Notes: generated by a model from the letters alone, not told the origin. A stretch of 64,000 bases of DNA from Sorghum bicolor (GCF_000003195.3 NC_012878.2:13323104-13387103); one strand, 5' to 3'; counted from the first letter of the stretch, positions 31,946 through 45,480 are shown. Program-made: numbers and translations.

Positions 31946-32855
31946 TATAATACCCAATATGTGAGTCTTAAAGGCCAACTCTCACATATAGCTACAAATA
32001 AGGGGTAATATCAATAGACAAATGCATAAATATATAACATACATAATAAATCAGAGATAACCTTAGGCAGCAAACAATGGAAGATACTCCAAACTTCGGG
32101 TATTAACTTCTCCCTATAGGATCCAACTGACTGGTTGATCACAAACCTAAAACATCTCCTGAAGTGTGGGGGAAATAGCGAGAGCGAGTCCATGTCGAAC
32201 TCCACAAGTATAGCAACTAGATTGTATAGCTCCCACAATCTCATGATCAATGTGACATAAGTAATGTAGAGCATTAAACAATAAATATGAGCATATTTAA
32301 CACAACAAGAATCACCACCCTTAACACAAGAATCCTCAAGACCGCTCCTGACCATGAGCTCAGCTAGTATACTAGTTTTTAACACTCTGCAGAGGTTGTA
32401 CATCTTTACCCATGAGTCATGATTTACCCTTTCGCCCAAGGTAGCTAATCTCTTAACCCCTTCCTAGGGAGGTCGGCAGGGATCACTATGAAGCCTTTCA
32501 AAAGTTTGTCTAACATGTTAGTGCCGCAAGGTTTCTCGGGCGCGTAGATATAGAGCCCCCCTTCCAATGGCACAATGACACGCAGCCTATACACATAAAG
32601 AAAGAGGCCACACTATACCCAAAACGGCAAGCCCCTCTAGCGCCCTTTCGGGTAACCTCTAACAAGCTAGAAAAGGTCTCCATACTGAGCTAAAGCCAGA
32701 GCCATTATAGCCCTCATGATTGCACAGTTGTCCTGGTTATCACTTACAAATAATTCATCAAGTGGCTAAAAAGTCATTTTTATCGTTTGTTGCTTAAACA
32801 TTAATCAAGTCACAAGATCATGGTCACAGAAATAAAACCCAAATGCTAAAGAGCA
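31946..32855 (-). repeat. Del/Tekay-like LTR fragment
   Basis: Plus strand starts TATAATACCC (a mutated TGTAATACCC) and follows the solo LTR at 15341 through the AGGTTGTACATCTTTACCC block and the TAACCTCTAACAAGCTAG block. It diverges at about 32855, after AAACCCAAATGCTA. Only about the last 900 bp of the LTR (in LTR sense) remain. Confidence 0.8.
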
Positions 32856-32899
32856 ATTCTTGCCTTCATCTTTGGCTTTCTAAAGAGCTAATCCAACTC

Positions 32900-35400
32900 C
32901 ATTCATTCTAGTCGGCCTTCATTGTCGTGAACTACAAATTGAGTGACAATGGTAAGGGTAGTGGTTTTCTCAATCTCCACCACATAATGAAGATATTGCT
33001 ATTGCAACCATATCCATTATTGGGTAATTCGCTTGACTTCCTAGTTGTTAGAGAGGTCATTACAAACTCATGGTTGATCGCATGCATCTAGAAGTCAGAG
33101 GCATTCAACCCTATCATTTGGGTCACGCTTTTGTCATATTTGCTTATGATCATGTTAGGGATTAAGTTGTCTTGAATAGTCTCTTTCCATATGGTGATGA
33201 CAATCTATCCTTCATTAGGCACAACTAGGGAGAAATTGCTAAAGAGTTCATTTCAAAATAAAATGTTGGCTTATGCTACTTGGCTTCCTTATTGATCATT
33301 GGGAAATTCAATATCTAGATAATACAGTTTCCTCCTTTAGAAAAAACCATTTCTTGGAAAAGAATAATGCTCACTTAGCATGCTCGATTGATATAATATG
33401 AGTCCCACAATTCATTGTCTTCTTTGAAATTGAGTAAAATGTTGTTAGAAGTGGTGTCTCTTTTCACTTCTTTGGGATTGGATAACAAGGAGCATGACCT
33501 CATGCAAATTTCTAGCCCATGGTAGTGTTTTAGGTCAACAAGCTCCACAACAAATTGATCACTAGCATTTTCATGCCAACTGGGATCTAAGGCTTGATGT
33601 ACCTATTCAAGCCATATTACAAAGAATGAGGATTTAAATGTCCCTTTAATTCCACCTGAAAATCAATAGGATGTTCTAATGCATCATCACCTTCTCTTTT
33701 TAGTGCCTAAAGATCTAAATCTTGAGGAAGTTAACAATTTCTTTCGAGTAAATGAGGCAAAAGAAGATCTCCAAGAGGATATGGAGGTAGCGTTGCTCTT
33801 TTTTTTGTAAAACTAACCTGACCTTAATTTTCCACCTCCTATGATTGACGTCCCTACTTTTCCTATGCCTAATATTCCTATTATCCCTATGGAAATTACC
33901 CTTTAGATAATGATGAAAATGATCCTTTTGATGCTGCTACTCCTGAAGATTAGATTCCAATAAACAATGTTGTTTTGGAGTTTTTGCAAATCTTTGATTA
34001 GGTTGCACTTTTTCCTCTTTTAGGTGGTTCCGTTGATCCTCTAAAGTAGGCTACAAGACTTTGGGCTCATTATTTGGCACCTAACAAGGGCTCGAACATT
34101 GTTAACTTTCTAGTTGCTTCGTCCAATTTCTTCACCATGGTTCTTTCTCTATAACTGGTCAAGAATTTTCTTTCTTCTTCTACTTGAAGTTTTTGTAATG
34201 AGCCAGGGCCACACATTTAGTTTGCTCTCCTTGATACCTATCTAGCACCTAACCCTTCTAGCTTAGAGCAATTAACTTGTAACAAAAAATGGAAGGCAGT
34301 GTTAGAAGATACTGCTCCACCTTGTTCCCTCAATTGCATAAGACTTTAAAGAAGTCAGCGGTCTCTAATAGAAAACAAAGCAAGGATTTAGAAGTTCAAC
34401 AAAGCCAACGCAATCAGATTCACTCACGGTGCTTCAAGAATTAGGCTTTGTTCTGCAAAGCCTTGTTTAGCTTATGCAACTGATCCTCCCACACTATCAC
34501 CTTCTCTGATCAGGAATCTTGGTGAATGTTTTTGCAAGATGGCTCTTGGGTATTTGTCGAGCAAAGCACTATAAGAGAAAAGAAACTTTCAACTCCTAAC
34601 AGGAAGGCATTTAATGAAGAAAAATTACAAATGGTTAGAGCTTCTTGTAAACCTAGCAAGTCTAGTCCCAGCGAAAAGCCTAATAAGAAAGATGCCAATG
34701 CAAATCCTAGTAAGAAGGAATCTACCAAGTGAAGAAGTTATACTCCTAGTCCATTTGTTTTGTCCAATTTGTCTTTGATATGTACTATTTTTGCTCAAGC
34801 AGTCCTCGGCCCCTTTATCTCAACTGCTAATATAATGTCCTGGCCTTGTTCTTTTCCTGTCATAATAGACTCCAAGTTCATCTTTTCTTGTGAGTTTGTC
34901 CCTAGGGGCAAAATTTATAGATTTTTGTTGGAGTCTCCTATAAACATGTAAGTATGGTTTTCCCTATATTATATATTTTCAAAGTAAAGTTCACTCTTTG
35001 AAAGTTCTTAGTTGGAATATATGTGATCTAAATTTTGAGAAACTAATGGGATGTTGTTAAAGATAAAATTTGTGACAGTTATTGTAATATCATTTGTCTT
35101 TAGGAAATTAAGAGAAACATTATTGATGGTACCTTCCTAAAAAACTTCTATCATCCAAGAATTAGCAGCTTTGAATTCTGGCCACATAATGGAGCCTCGG
35201 TTGGAATGTTAGTTGCCTAGAATCCTACTCTCTTTACTAGAGCCATGGTTCTACAATGATTATGCTATGTCAACAAAGTTTACCTCTTTGCACTCTTGGC
35301 ACTCGTAACTACTAACTAATATATATGCTCCCTGTACACATAATGGTAAAAGGGACTTCCTTTCTTAGTTCCAAAATATTAAAATGCTAGCAGGCAGATA
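32900..35400 (+). pseudogene. LINE (non-LTR) retrotransposon remnant: ORF1 and start of ORF2
   Basis: Plus-strand readings, heavily broken. 32985-33080 gives EDIAIATI followed by GNSLDFLVVREVI, an ORF1 block recognisable from grass LINEs. 33600-33790 gives NVPLIPPENQ and DLNLEEVNNFFRVNEAKEDLQ. From about 35000 comes the endonuclease start: LSWNI, then NIICL and EIKRNI, later GMLVAWNPTLFT in shifted frames, as in the apurinic-type endonuclease of LINE ORF2. Reverse transcriptase is missing: the element is cut by retroelement leader sequence at about 35400. Boundaries are approximate. Confidence 0.6.
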
Positions 35401-35568
35401 ATTTTTAAGAGACATGTTATCTTATAAGATATCCTCAAGAAAAGGATACAGTATAGAGGAAAATATCAAGGTTTATAGAGCAAGAATCTTATAGCAGTTT
35501 CAAAACCTTAAGATGGCCATTTCTAACTAGGCTTGCGTCCTACAGCCAGCATTGCTTTGATACCACTT
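35400..35568 (-). other. Leader and primer-binding site of Del/Tekay-like element
   Basis: On the minus strand the LTR end GGGTATTACA (35578 to 35569) is followed by AAG and TGGTATCAAAGC (35565 to 35554). That is a one-base variant of the tRNA-iMet primer site TGGTATCAGAGC. The next 150 bases look like the leader of such elements. This shows that the neighbouring LTR is a 5' LTR whose internal region lay to the left. Confidence 0.7.
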
Positions 35569-36248
35569 TGTAATACCCGATTTTAAGGACAAAACCAGAT
35601 ATACACTATATGTGAGTTTTAAAAGCCAAATCTCACATATAGCTACAAATAAGGTGTAATATCAAAAGACAATGCACAAATATATAACGTACTTAGTATA
35701 AAAGAGATAACTTTTGATAGCAACAGCGGATAAACAACTCCAAACTTCGGGTATTAACTTCTCTCTATAGGATCCAACTGACTGGTTGATCACAAGCCCA
35801 AAACTTCTCCTGAGGTGTTGGGAAATTGCAAGAGTGAGTCCATGTCGAACTCCACAAGTATAGCAACTAGATTGTATAGCTCCCACAATCTCATGATCAA
35901 TGTGACATAAATAATGTAGAGCATTAAACAATAAACAATGAGCATATTTAACACACAAGATTCATCACCCTTAATGTAGATGTCCCCAAGGCCGCTTCTG
36001 ACCGTGAGCTCGGCTAGTATACTAGTTTTTAACACTCTGCAGAGGTTGTACATCTTTACCCATGAGTCATGATTTACCCTTTCGCCCGAGGCCTGTCGAC
36101 CTCTTAACCCACTACCAAGGAAGGTCGGCAGGGATCACTATGAAGTCTTTCAAAGGTTCGTCTAACAAGTTAGGGCCGCTTGGTTTCATTAGTCAGTCCG
36201 TGTGATTCACCCGCAGGAATCCACGGTCTGCTATTCCCCAATGGCGCC

Positions 36249-39200
36249 CACTACACCACAGCCTCAGAATAGCGACGTGTCGTCGGTCGGCATAGGTCGA
36301 TATAGCGACGCTCCATCGGTCGGCATAGATCTATGCCGACACTTAATTGCAGCCGCTGAAAGTGGCGTCGGTATAGCCTATACCGACCGACATGTTTTTA
36401 GCGACCGATAGTCTGACGCCTTAGGGACTACATATACCGACACATAGTTTGAAGCTATAAATACTTTTAGCAACTACCAGTCCAACGCGAATCCTTCATA
36501 GAGGCAATGTATATGTTGCTAATCAACAATACATAATAACCCAAAAATAATCTATTATCAATGCACCCACATTCATTATAAGAAAGATATTTTAACCATA
36601 ACTGATTTATTCATATATGTGCAGCCCAATGTAAGGTCAGTCATATTCAACATCATAAGTACAAAATAGATTCACAAACATGAAGTTTGTGCATGACCAA
36701 GCGATCAACATCCCTACATCTACCTCATGTGACCAAAATTCATACAACATCTACCTCATATGACCAAAAGTCATACATCCACCACTTGAGACCAAAAGCT
36801 TAGCTCACTAACACCTAAACCCACTGCTCAAATTTCAATAACAGTGAGCTCATAGTTATATCTCTAATAGGATCAAAACAACACAACTCTACGAGCACTT
36901 TTAACTTGTGGACACCGTGAGGTATGCTGCCTAGGACCTTGCAGGAGCAGGACGACCTGAAATGTAGTATGAATATCCAATTAGCGACTACTTTTACCAA
37001 TGTTGGAGAAAGACAGCTAATAAGATCAACTCCAAGAGGTTCTCTAAAAATAATAGTCAAATTTCATAAAAAGGAAAGTTCAGTGTCCCAAACCATCGTA
37101 AATGAAATAAATAAGTAAACTGATGGTACCTAATTAACTCAAAGCAATATACAGATTTAGTATATGCACTGTCTTGGAGGGTAATAAATAAGATGATGAA
37201 ACAAATATAGTCTATGTAATTTGTTTAAGTCTTGGAGTGTAACAAATAAGATGATGAATTAAATATAGCCTTTGAATTTTTTTAAGTCCATGTGCTTTCA
37301 ACAGCTCAATAGCCATTAGGATCCAGGTGCGCAATTTTCTCTAACGTCTAAAGACTCATGGATCAAAGAATGGGGCCAGTTGCTGATATGTTGCAGCTGG
37401 AGATTTTGCCGCAGTGAGCAATGGATTTTTTTCAGCTGGTTCATCAATACATAGAAACTTTGTTCACTTATCACATATATGAATAAAAGAAACAAAGGCA
37501 AGTCTAGTTTATTACTCTTCTTGAAGCCACAGAACGGTTTTAATTTAAACATGATTGTCGTGTTCCTGTCCACACACAATATTTAAATAGATGGCATACA
37601 GAAAGATGTTCATACCATTAGACACAAGAAAAGCAACTGCAGTAAACCGATTATGCCAAATAAAACCAGTTTGTATTTCAGTTTTCTATTACTTTATACA
37701 ACAACTTATATATAGGGAGACAAGCTAGAGTAACAGAAAAAATTGAGATCAGGCTAATGACCACAAAATCGTATCATCATTTAGCACATCTGGTGTGTCA
37801 GTGCGTGTGCGCCTTGACAAAAAACAATTTTCAAAGGAAGTATGTAGAAATGTAGAATGCAAACATACTGATTACCTATAAACAATATTCTACAACTGAA
37901 TCATGGGAAACACCGGGGATAATACTATATGGCAAGTTTAAATGTCAACACACACATCTATATACACTATATGGCAAGCATTTAGGGTCTGTTTGGTTCC
38001 CATTGCTAAATTTTAGCTAGCTAAAATTATTTTAGCTACTCTTGGGTGACTAATGAAACTAAACTATTTTAGCTCCTTTTAGTAAATGTGTTTAGAACTT
38101 TAGCTACTAATGAAGTGACTAAAGTTTAGCTAGCTAAAATTTAGTTGGGGGAACCAAACAGGGCCTTAATGTAACAGTAGGAAGAGACATAAGTTTCTAA
38201 ATTCAATGGGAAATTGCAGCTGATAGGGAGCAATGATCCCCTATCTAATCTGCAGAACATCAAATGGATTCTAGCTATTTTTGCAATATGCTGCAGGAAT
38301 CCAGCTATATACACACTATCACTGCTTCTTGATTAATATAAAAAGAACAAAAAATGCAGACTTATGGAGAAGAGTAGCAGACATACACGAGAGTAGCAAA
38401 CTTACAAAAATGCAGACATCTTCTAGGGAGGTGACGAAGAAGAGTAGTCCACACCACACGCCTATTAATTGTCTCTTCCAGAACTAGTCACTCCTAAATA
38501 GAATAGTGTAAACCAGGTGCAGATTTGGCACACTAGCGTAGAGCAACATGGGGATTTGGGTGGCTGTATATGTGGGCATTTTGGAGGAAGGGAAGGCAGG
38601 ATTTTGTTGCATATCGCACGGGCACAGATCTGGGCGTCCGTGCAGGGTCGGCAGGCGACATGAATCACACGGCGGCGGCGGAGTTGGTCAGCGGCAGCGG
38701 AGTTGGGCAGTGACGGCGAAGTTGGGTGGCGGCAGCTGCAGATTTGGGCCACAACCATGGATAGGTTGACGGAGGAGATATTGATTCAGCTTCTAGGATG
38801 AACAGTGGCACAATATGGGAAGTTGCTGCTTCTGTCGGACGGGAGTCTTGCGATGCAAGGGGAGTCGGGCGACGGAAGGGTAGTTGGGCGGCGGCGGCGG
38901 CATGAATGAGGCACCGCACAAACTCGAGCGAAGGAAGCGGGGTTGTGCGGGCTAGCAGGGATAAGACTGAATAAAAATGCTAGGGTTCCTAGTATGTGGG
39001 CCCAAGTTTTACCGCTAAGGCCTTTTTCATTTTCGGTCGCACGATGGACTTCTGACCTTAAGCGTGCACTGAAGGCACGGCCCTATAGCGACCGATCATT
39101 CGTTGTCCTTGTTGATCTATTCCGACTGATGGCTTGACTGTACAGCCAAATATGTACACCGACTGACAGAAGCTACATTTACCAACACTTGATTCGTGGG

Positions 39201-39285
39201 CAAGCTATACCGACCGACGGTTCAACGGTATTAGTGTATTTATAACGACACACGTGTGACGCTAATTTGGGGCTGTGGTGTAGTG
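36249..39285. mobile_element. CACTA transposon, 3.0 kb, non-autonomous
   Basis: 3037 bp with terminal CACTACACCACAGCC and its inverse GGCTGTGGTGTAGTG and a 3-bp target duplication GCC (36246-36248, 39286-39288). The interrupted LTR reads on across it. Subterminal repeats contain CCGACCGA/TCGGTCGG and TATAGCGAC in both ends. A GC-rich block with minus-strand open frames (38919 to 38465) and an AACCCTAG motif (38970s, minus strand) looks like a first exon, but no transposase domain is visible. A Tourist MITE lies inside (37985-38165). Confidence 0.92.
37985..38165. mobile_element. Tourist-like MITE
   Basis: 181 bp. The ends GGGTCTGTTTGGTTCCC and GGGGAACCAAACAGGGCC are inverted repeats, with the 3-bp target duplication TTA (37982-37984, 38166-38168) that is typical for PIF/Harbinger-derived Tourist elements. 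The interior has the palindromic AGCTAGCTAAAATT. Confidence 0.93.
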
Positions 39286-41444
39286 GCCACAACGGGTAAC
39301 CGCTAACGAGCTAGAAAAGTTACTCATACTTAACTAAAGCCAGAGCCATTATAGCCCTCATGGTTGCACTGTTGTCCCGGGTGATCACGTACAGATAAAT
39401 CATCAAGTTGCTAAAAAGTCATTTTTATCGTTTATTACTTAACATTAATCTAGCTACACGATCATGGTCACAGAAATAAAATCCAAATGCTATACTTGCC
39501 TTAATCTAAATGCTCTTGCTTATCCTTTTGGGTTCTGCTGGTCTCACTTGTTGCCAAAGCTTTGATCTTGATCACCGAAACTGCTCTCCGTCTAAACTCG
39601 ATCATCGATCACACAAACAATCGGAGAAAACATACACGAAGCAACCAAGGCTACAATTAGAACAGTACACCAATCATATAAAAACAGTATTAAAAGTTTA
39701 TAAAAAGATTCTACGCATCGCTACGATCTCACAGATGTAAAGATCACGAAAATCGGAGCTAAAACGGAGAAGTTATGAATTTCCTAAAATTTTGTATAGA
39801 AAAGAAATTAATTAATTAAAGTCACAAAATTAAAAAGTTTCAAACTGAGTAAACAGTTTTACTAACATGTAGAGCATGTAAAATACGAATCTAACGAAAT
39901 TTGAATGGACAAAAACGGAGTTAAAACGAATATTTTATAAGCTATCTAATTCCAGTGGCAAACTCGTAAATTCAGAAAACGTATTTTAATTCAAACCGGC
40001 GCAGAAAACGCTTTTAAAACTGAGAAAGCGTATTATCGAAAGGGCGCATTAGGACCGCGGGTTTATTCCTAAAAACAGCAGGGGCTCTTTAGCAAAAACG
40101 CGAATGAAGGGGTATGATTGATTCTGGACCTTTGGATTGGGTTTGTGTGGCTTAGATTAGAAACAGGAGGGGGAGAGAGGAAGCTGCTGCACAGAACAGG
40201 AGGTTGCGCCGCCGAACTCCATGAACGGCGACGAAGAGCTCACCGGAGCTTCGCCGAACAGCGTTTTTGGCCTCGGTTTAACTCGGTAAAGGCATGGAAT
40301 GAAAGAGGGGATGGAAGCGGACTCACCAAGGGGTTCTATGCGGACGATGAAGCCTCGGCGGTGTCGTGGGATTCAGGAGGCTAGCTCCGGCTTCCTGCGT
40401 ACATTCGGTAGCAGCATGTGAACACGAGAGAGAGAGAGAGAGAGATAGCAAGAGAGACGGAGAGCGCTGGGAGCTTCGTCACCTCGACGTAGTGCTCGAC
40501 AATGGGTCTGCAATGGTGGCAAAGAGGCCGAGGGTGCTCAGAACGACGGCGACCTCCTCTGTTTTTTTTTTGGCGAGATCCAAACGGGACCGGGCAAAGG
40601 AGAGACGATTCGAGGCAGACCTAGTTGGAAACTAAATCACGGAGGAGCGCCCAAGCTTCTTATAGGGACGCCCTACGCTCGTTCGGAGCAACGAATCCCG
40701 TGAACCCTGGGATTTTGGTTCCCTTCGGTAGTGTCCAGTTCAGCAACGGGAAGAAGAAAGGAAGGAAAGAGAGGACACCGACGAGCGGGCCCAGGGTGCC
40801 AGTGACTGGTGGTGGGGAGCTGCGCGCGACTTGGGCCAAGGGAGAAGGAAATCGGGCTTCGGCCCAAAGGAGAAAGAGGGAGGGCGCGGCGCTGGCTGGG
40901 CCTTTCAGGCCGAAATCTGAGAGAGGGGGAGGTGTTGCTTCTTTTTTTTGTTTTTTTTCTTTTATTCCAAAAGACATTTCAAGTTCTTTTTTAAAATCAC
41001 TTTGAAATACTTTTGAACTTTAGTAAAAGTCACATAGTACAAAAATATAAATGCTCCAGCATGAGTGCACATACATGTTACTAAATCCTATAATGAATTT
41101 TAAGCTAATGAAAATATTATTTTTCGTATATTTTCATGAGCACAAACATACCCAATTAAATCATTTTAACTCTATTTCAAAAGATGCAAATTTTAGGGTG
41201 TTACATCTATGCTGGCGGTGGCAAAACTATTCCACGGGCGGTTTTAGTTGTCATGCGCCTGTGTTGTAAAATTGTATGGCTAGAATGAAAGACCGCCTAT
41301 GTAAATGGGTCAGTACAGGCGGTTATTGTAACAAAACCGCATGTGTTAATGCTCCATTTACATAGGTGGTTCAACAACTGAACTGCCTATGTTAATCGAT
41401 TTACACAGGCGGTTTCTTAAGCAAACCGCCTGTGCTATTCTTTC

Positions 41445-41452
41445 TATAAATA
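41445..41452 (+). promoter_or_regulatory. TATA box of the CACTA transposon
   Basis: TATAAATA just inside the left subterminal repeats and followed by a pyrimidine-rich leader. Probable promoter for the transposase transcript, whose ATG at 42432 lies about 1 kb downstream, so a leader intron is likely. Confidence 0.55.
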
Positions 41453-44400
41453 CCCCATAACCCCTCTTCTTCCTCCTCGGGCTGAACTGTAGCTCACAGC
41501 CACCTTCCATTGGAACCCATCTTGGCAGTCTAGAGTTTCCAAAATACAAGGGGGGAGGTTTTGATCTTCATTTCTTGGAAGGAGGTGGCTAAGGTTATTT
41601 GATGCCTCTAATGCCTCTTTTTTTTTGCCCTCTTGCTCAATTTGAGCTACTTTTTGGATCTAGGGTTTTACCATGAGAAGGAGAGAGTAGAGTAGCTAGG
41701 TATGGCCTATATTTGCTCAAATGAGGTTGCTTAAGATGGTTAGATGATGTCTCTCCTCTCCCCTTTTCCATGCATGTTTCCTTCTCTAGTTAGTGAATCC
41801 AAGAAAGATATGTGTAGTGGTTTCCATGAATAGTGTTTCCATGCGTGGGAAGAGAGAAAGATAGGTTTTCTTGTTAGTTAATTATATTGCTTAGGATGTT
41901 CTCCTTTATGTCAATTTGATTTAATTATGCAATATGCATTTTCATGTATGAGGTTGCTTAAGAAGGTGAGATGATGCCTCTCCTCTCTCCTTTTTATGTT
42001 TCACCTATGATTTTATATTCCATTTCTCAATTTTATTTAATTATGCACTATATTTTTTTCAAGGATGAGGTTGCTTTAATTTAGATGGTTAGATGATGTC
42101 TCCCCTTTTCTTTTTTCATGTTTCCTTCTCAAATTTATTTTATTGAAATGAAGATATATATTTAGTTGATTCCATCAATGTTGTTTTTTCTAGCTTGTCA
42201 ATTTGATGTAGTTGTTAGTTCTTTTTGAATTATGTTACTTAGGGTTTTGTCTTCATTTTTCTTATTAGCTCCGAGGTCTATAAATTGGATACATATAGAA
42301 GCGGGAGGTTTTCATCTTTACTTCTTTGAAAGAGGTTGTTGTTTCAAAGGTTAAATAATAAATATTTCTAGACAATATATCATACTTGTTTTGCATTGGG
42401 ATCAAATAATTTACTAATTTTTCCAAAGGTGATGATGGAGAGGTCCTTCTGGATGTATAACTTATCAAGACTAGATCCATCATACATACCCGAGGTCCAT
42501 AGGTTTGTTGATGCCGCTAAGAATCATGCTTTGAGAACAAAGACGAAGCACATATATTGTCCATGCATCGACTGCAGAAATATTAACATTTATGAATATA
42601 CTGAAGCAATCATTTCTCATCTGGTCTGCAAGGATTTATGAAGGATTACTTGATTTGGACGAAGCATAGAGAGGGTAGCTCGGCGCCTTGTACAATTGGG
42701 GACCCTACGAACATCGACGCCGATGGTCCACACATGCCTAATGAAGGATTTCAGTTTTTCCACGACACACCCCAAAGCGAACATGTTGTGCCAAATGTTA
42801 CTACTGGTGGTTTTGCTAGGGGAAATAATGGTGACAGAACTCATGTCTTACCAAATGATATAGCTGCGGAAGATTTTGAATTCTTAGAGGCAATGTTGCA
42901 TCGTCATACTGAACCATCAATGTTATTAATGAAAGGGATGGAGGCCTTGAAGAAGTCAATTGAAGAGCCTCTGTATGATGAGTCCAAGGGTTGTACCAAG
43001 GAGTTCACAATGCTGAGATCTGTGCTAAAACTATTGATGGCAAAAGCGAGGTATGATCTGTCTGATGCTGGATTCGATACGTTCTTAAGTATTATCGGAG
43101 ACATACTTCCAAAGGAGAACAAATTGTCTGCTAACACATACTATGCAAAGAAGATGATCAATCCGCTCACTATGGGTATCAAGAAGATCCATGCGTGTAG
43201 GAATCATTGTATTCTATATCACAGTGATGAAAACAAGGACTTGGATAGGTGTCTAAAGTGTGTTGCAAGTCGGTACAAGACAAATAAAGACTATCGATAT
43301 GAGGATTGTGCTACCTCCATGTGTAAAGCAGGGAAGAACCAAAATAAGACCCAAAAGAAAACCCAGTAGAGTTCAAACCCACCAGCAAAGATAAAGAAGA
43401 GGTTGATAATTATGCGTAGAAAAAGATTTCTGCTTTAGTGATGTGGTACCCTCCAGTGGTAGATCGACTGAGGAGTTTGTTTTCTAACCCTAACGATGCC
43501 AAATTTATGAGTTGGCATGGTTCGGATGAGCACAAAAATGATGGCAAGCTTCGCCATCTAGTCGATGGAAAGCAGTGGCAAGATTTCAATGAGAACCACC
43601 AAGACTTTGCCAGCGAACCAAGAAATGTTAGGTTCACAGTGAGTACCAACGGAATGAATCCATTTGCTGAGAGGAGCAGCAAGCACAACACATGGCCAGT
43701 GATTCTCACCATCTAAAACCTCCCACCATGGTTGATGTAGAAGCGAAAATACCTTTTTGCTAACCATACTTATCTCTGGACCAGTCCAACCTAGAGTTGA
43801 CAAGGATGTTTTCTTGGAGCCCTTAATGGAGGAGATGAAAATGTTATGGATACAAGGTGTTCAAATGTTGGACGAGTACCACAAAGATTCATTCACGCTG
43901 AGAGAAATTATTTTTGTTAAATCAATGATTACCCTGTTCTCTTCACATTATACCGGAAATTCAAGAGAAAGGTTGGTTGTGTGGTTGTTGATGGTAGTTA
44001 ACTCCTATTTTTAACTATTAACATAACTTTTATAACTGCAAAGAGATGCTCACCAACATAGGTTTAGAGGTTTGAACTAACAAATTCTATGAGTTTTGGT
44101 GCATCTATGTTTTATAGAAGTCACATAGGAAAAGAGCTAAAGGCAAACTAATCATTGAATAAAAGTATCTCAATTGATGAATTGGACTGCACCATTGCGA
44201 CGGGCTCGTCGAGATGATCAAAATCCATATATCATTTGCCCTATTTGGAGTCTTGGATGAAGGAATATGAATTTCATATGAAAATACACTTTTCTTGAGT
44301 CTAGAAGGTTCGAGAAGACACCAGAACGAACGGGATGGCAAACGGCCATAGGGGATGGGCGCCCGCCCCACCCCGGATTCCCGATCCACCGCCTTTGAGG

Positions 44401-44459
44401 AGTAATCTTGAGTGTACGTTTAGGTCAGTTTGATACAAGGGCTATGGTGCTTAAGGGGG

Positions 44460-44468
44460 CTATAAATA
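44460..44468 (+). promoter_or_regulatory. LTR TATA box
   Basis: CTATAAATA followed about 30 bases later by the purine-rich GGGAGAGAATC, in the middle of the LTR. Confidence 0.5.
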
Positions 44469-45439
44469 CAAGCCTAGCCCTCCTTAGGGAGAGAATCAAT
44501 ATGAGTTGTAGAGGCGTCCCTCGAAGAGATGACCTCTCTTCTCTATGAGTTGTAGAGGCGTCCCTTGAATGGATGATCTCTCTTCTCTAGAGAATTAGGG
44601 CTAGAAATTCCAATGTAGTAGATTAGTTCTAGTTAGGAGTTAGGGAGAGCGGAGCTACGCTCTGGTTCTAGAGGAGTCTTCTTCAGAGTTTTGGTATGTC
44701 TTCATATCTCTTCTTTGTAAGAATTATGCTTTAATATATTATCTTCTCTATTTACTTTATGCCTATTTATGATTAGTGTAGTTGTTATATCTTGGCATGA
44801 GATCTTTGCTCGTATTGAGTGCTCTTGTTATTCATGGTAACTAGAGTAGTAAATGCTAGTGTACACATGGTATCTAGGCTATAGTTTACCTAAGGTTGCG
44901 CTTAATCCCACGTATAGTTTTGGTAGCCCTAGGGGTGATAGCCCTATTAGGACTTTGTCTTCCACCATGTTTAGATTGATGTTTCATAGAGCTTTTGGCA
45001 GCCATCCCCTAACTACATTCTTCCCAGTCTCTTTCGAGAGTCAGAAAGGTACTCTTGCTCCAAAGTGCCATTGTGTGACTACTATATCTTTTCATATTCT
45101 GTTACCTTAGAACCTAAGTAATAGAGAAGTACAAAGGAACCTTGATCTTTCCTGTTGTCCTCCTGCTATGACTATCTATACATTTTTCATTGAATTCTCT
45201 TACATGTGTTTAATTTCTTATTCTTATAGTATATCATTTACCTCTACTTTAGTTTAGTTGATACTCTAAGTTAGTAGATGTAGGATAGTGAATTATCAGA
45301 TTCTTAACCCTACTTCTCTATGGTAAAATATAAATAACGATACCTGGAATACTCTTGGTAAAATGCTACGATGATGTTCTCTGTGCTTGTAGAATCTTTC
45401 ATATTTCTTTTTGCACTAATGAATGTCATCAAGCATTTC

Positions 45440-45457
45440 TAGCGTCGTTGCTAGGGA
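45440..45457 (+). other. Degenerate tRNA-Asp primer-binding site
   Basis: TAGCGTCGTTGCTAGGGA, differing at three positions from TGGCGCCGTTGCCGGGGA, 8 bases behind the LTR end. Confidence 0.7.
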
Positions 45458-45480
45458 TTAAGCTTTTTGTCTATCTTTGG

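Larger units (their letters stand above)
35569..41205 (-). repeat. 5' LTR of a Del/Tekay-like element, with nested CACTA
   Basis: Plus strand starts TGTAATACCC and ends GGGTGTTACA. Without the CACTA transposon and its 3-bp duplication the LTR is about 2597 bp, close to the solo LTRs here. The flanks (CACTT left, TCTAT right) do not match, in agreement with a 5' LTR whose partner is elsewhere. The LTR itself sits near the left end of the big CACTA transposon that begins at 41206. Confidence 0.87.
44047..45480 (+). repeat. Athila/Tat-like LTR with primer site, plus strand
   Basis: LTR from about 44047 (start uncertain) to TCATCA at 45431, followed by the spacer AGCATTTC and a degenerate tRNA-Asp primer site. 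The beginning shares AATTC-ATGAGTTTTGGTG with the other LTRs in opposite orientation. The middle contains a TATA box (44460-44468) and a near-perfect 44-bp tandem repeat (44502-44588, starting ATGAGTTGTAGAGGCGTCCC). Only 23 bases of internal region remain before the next LTR. It sits in the TNP2 gene, possibly in an intron. Confidence 0.65.
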
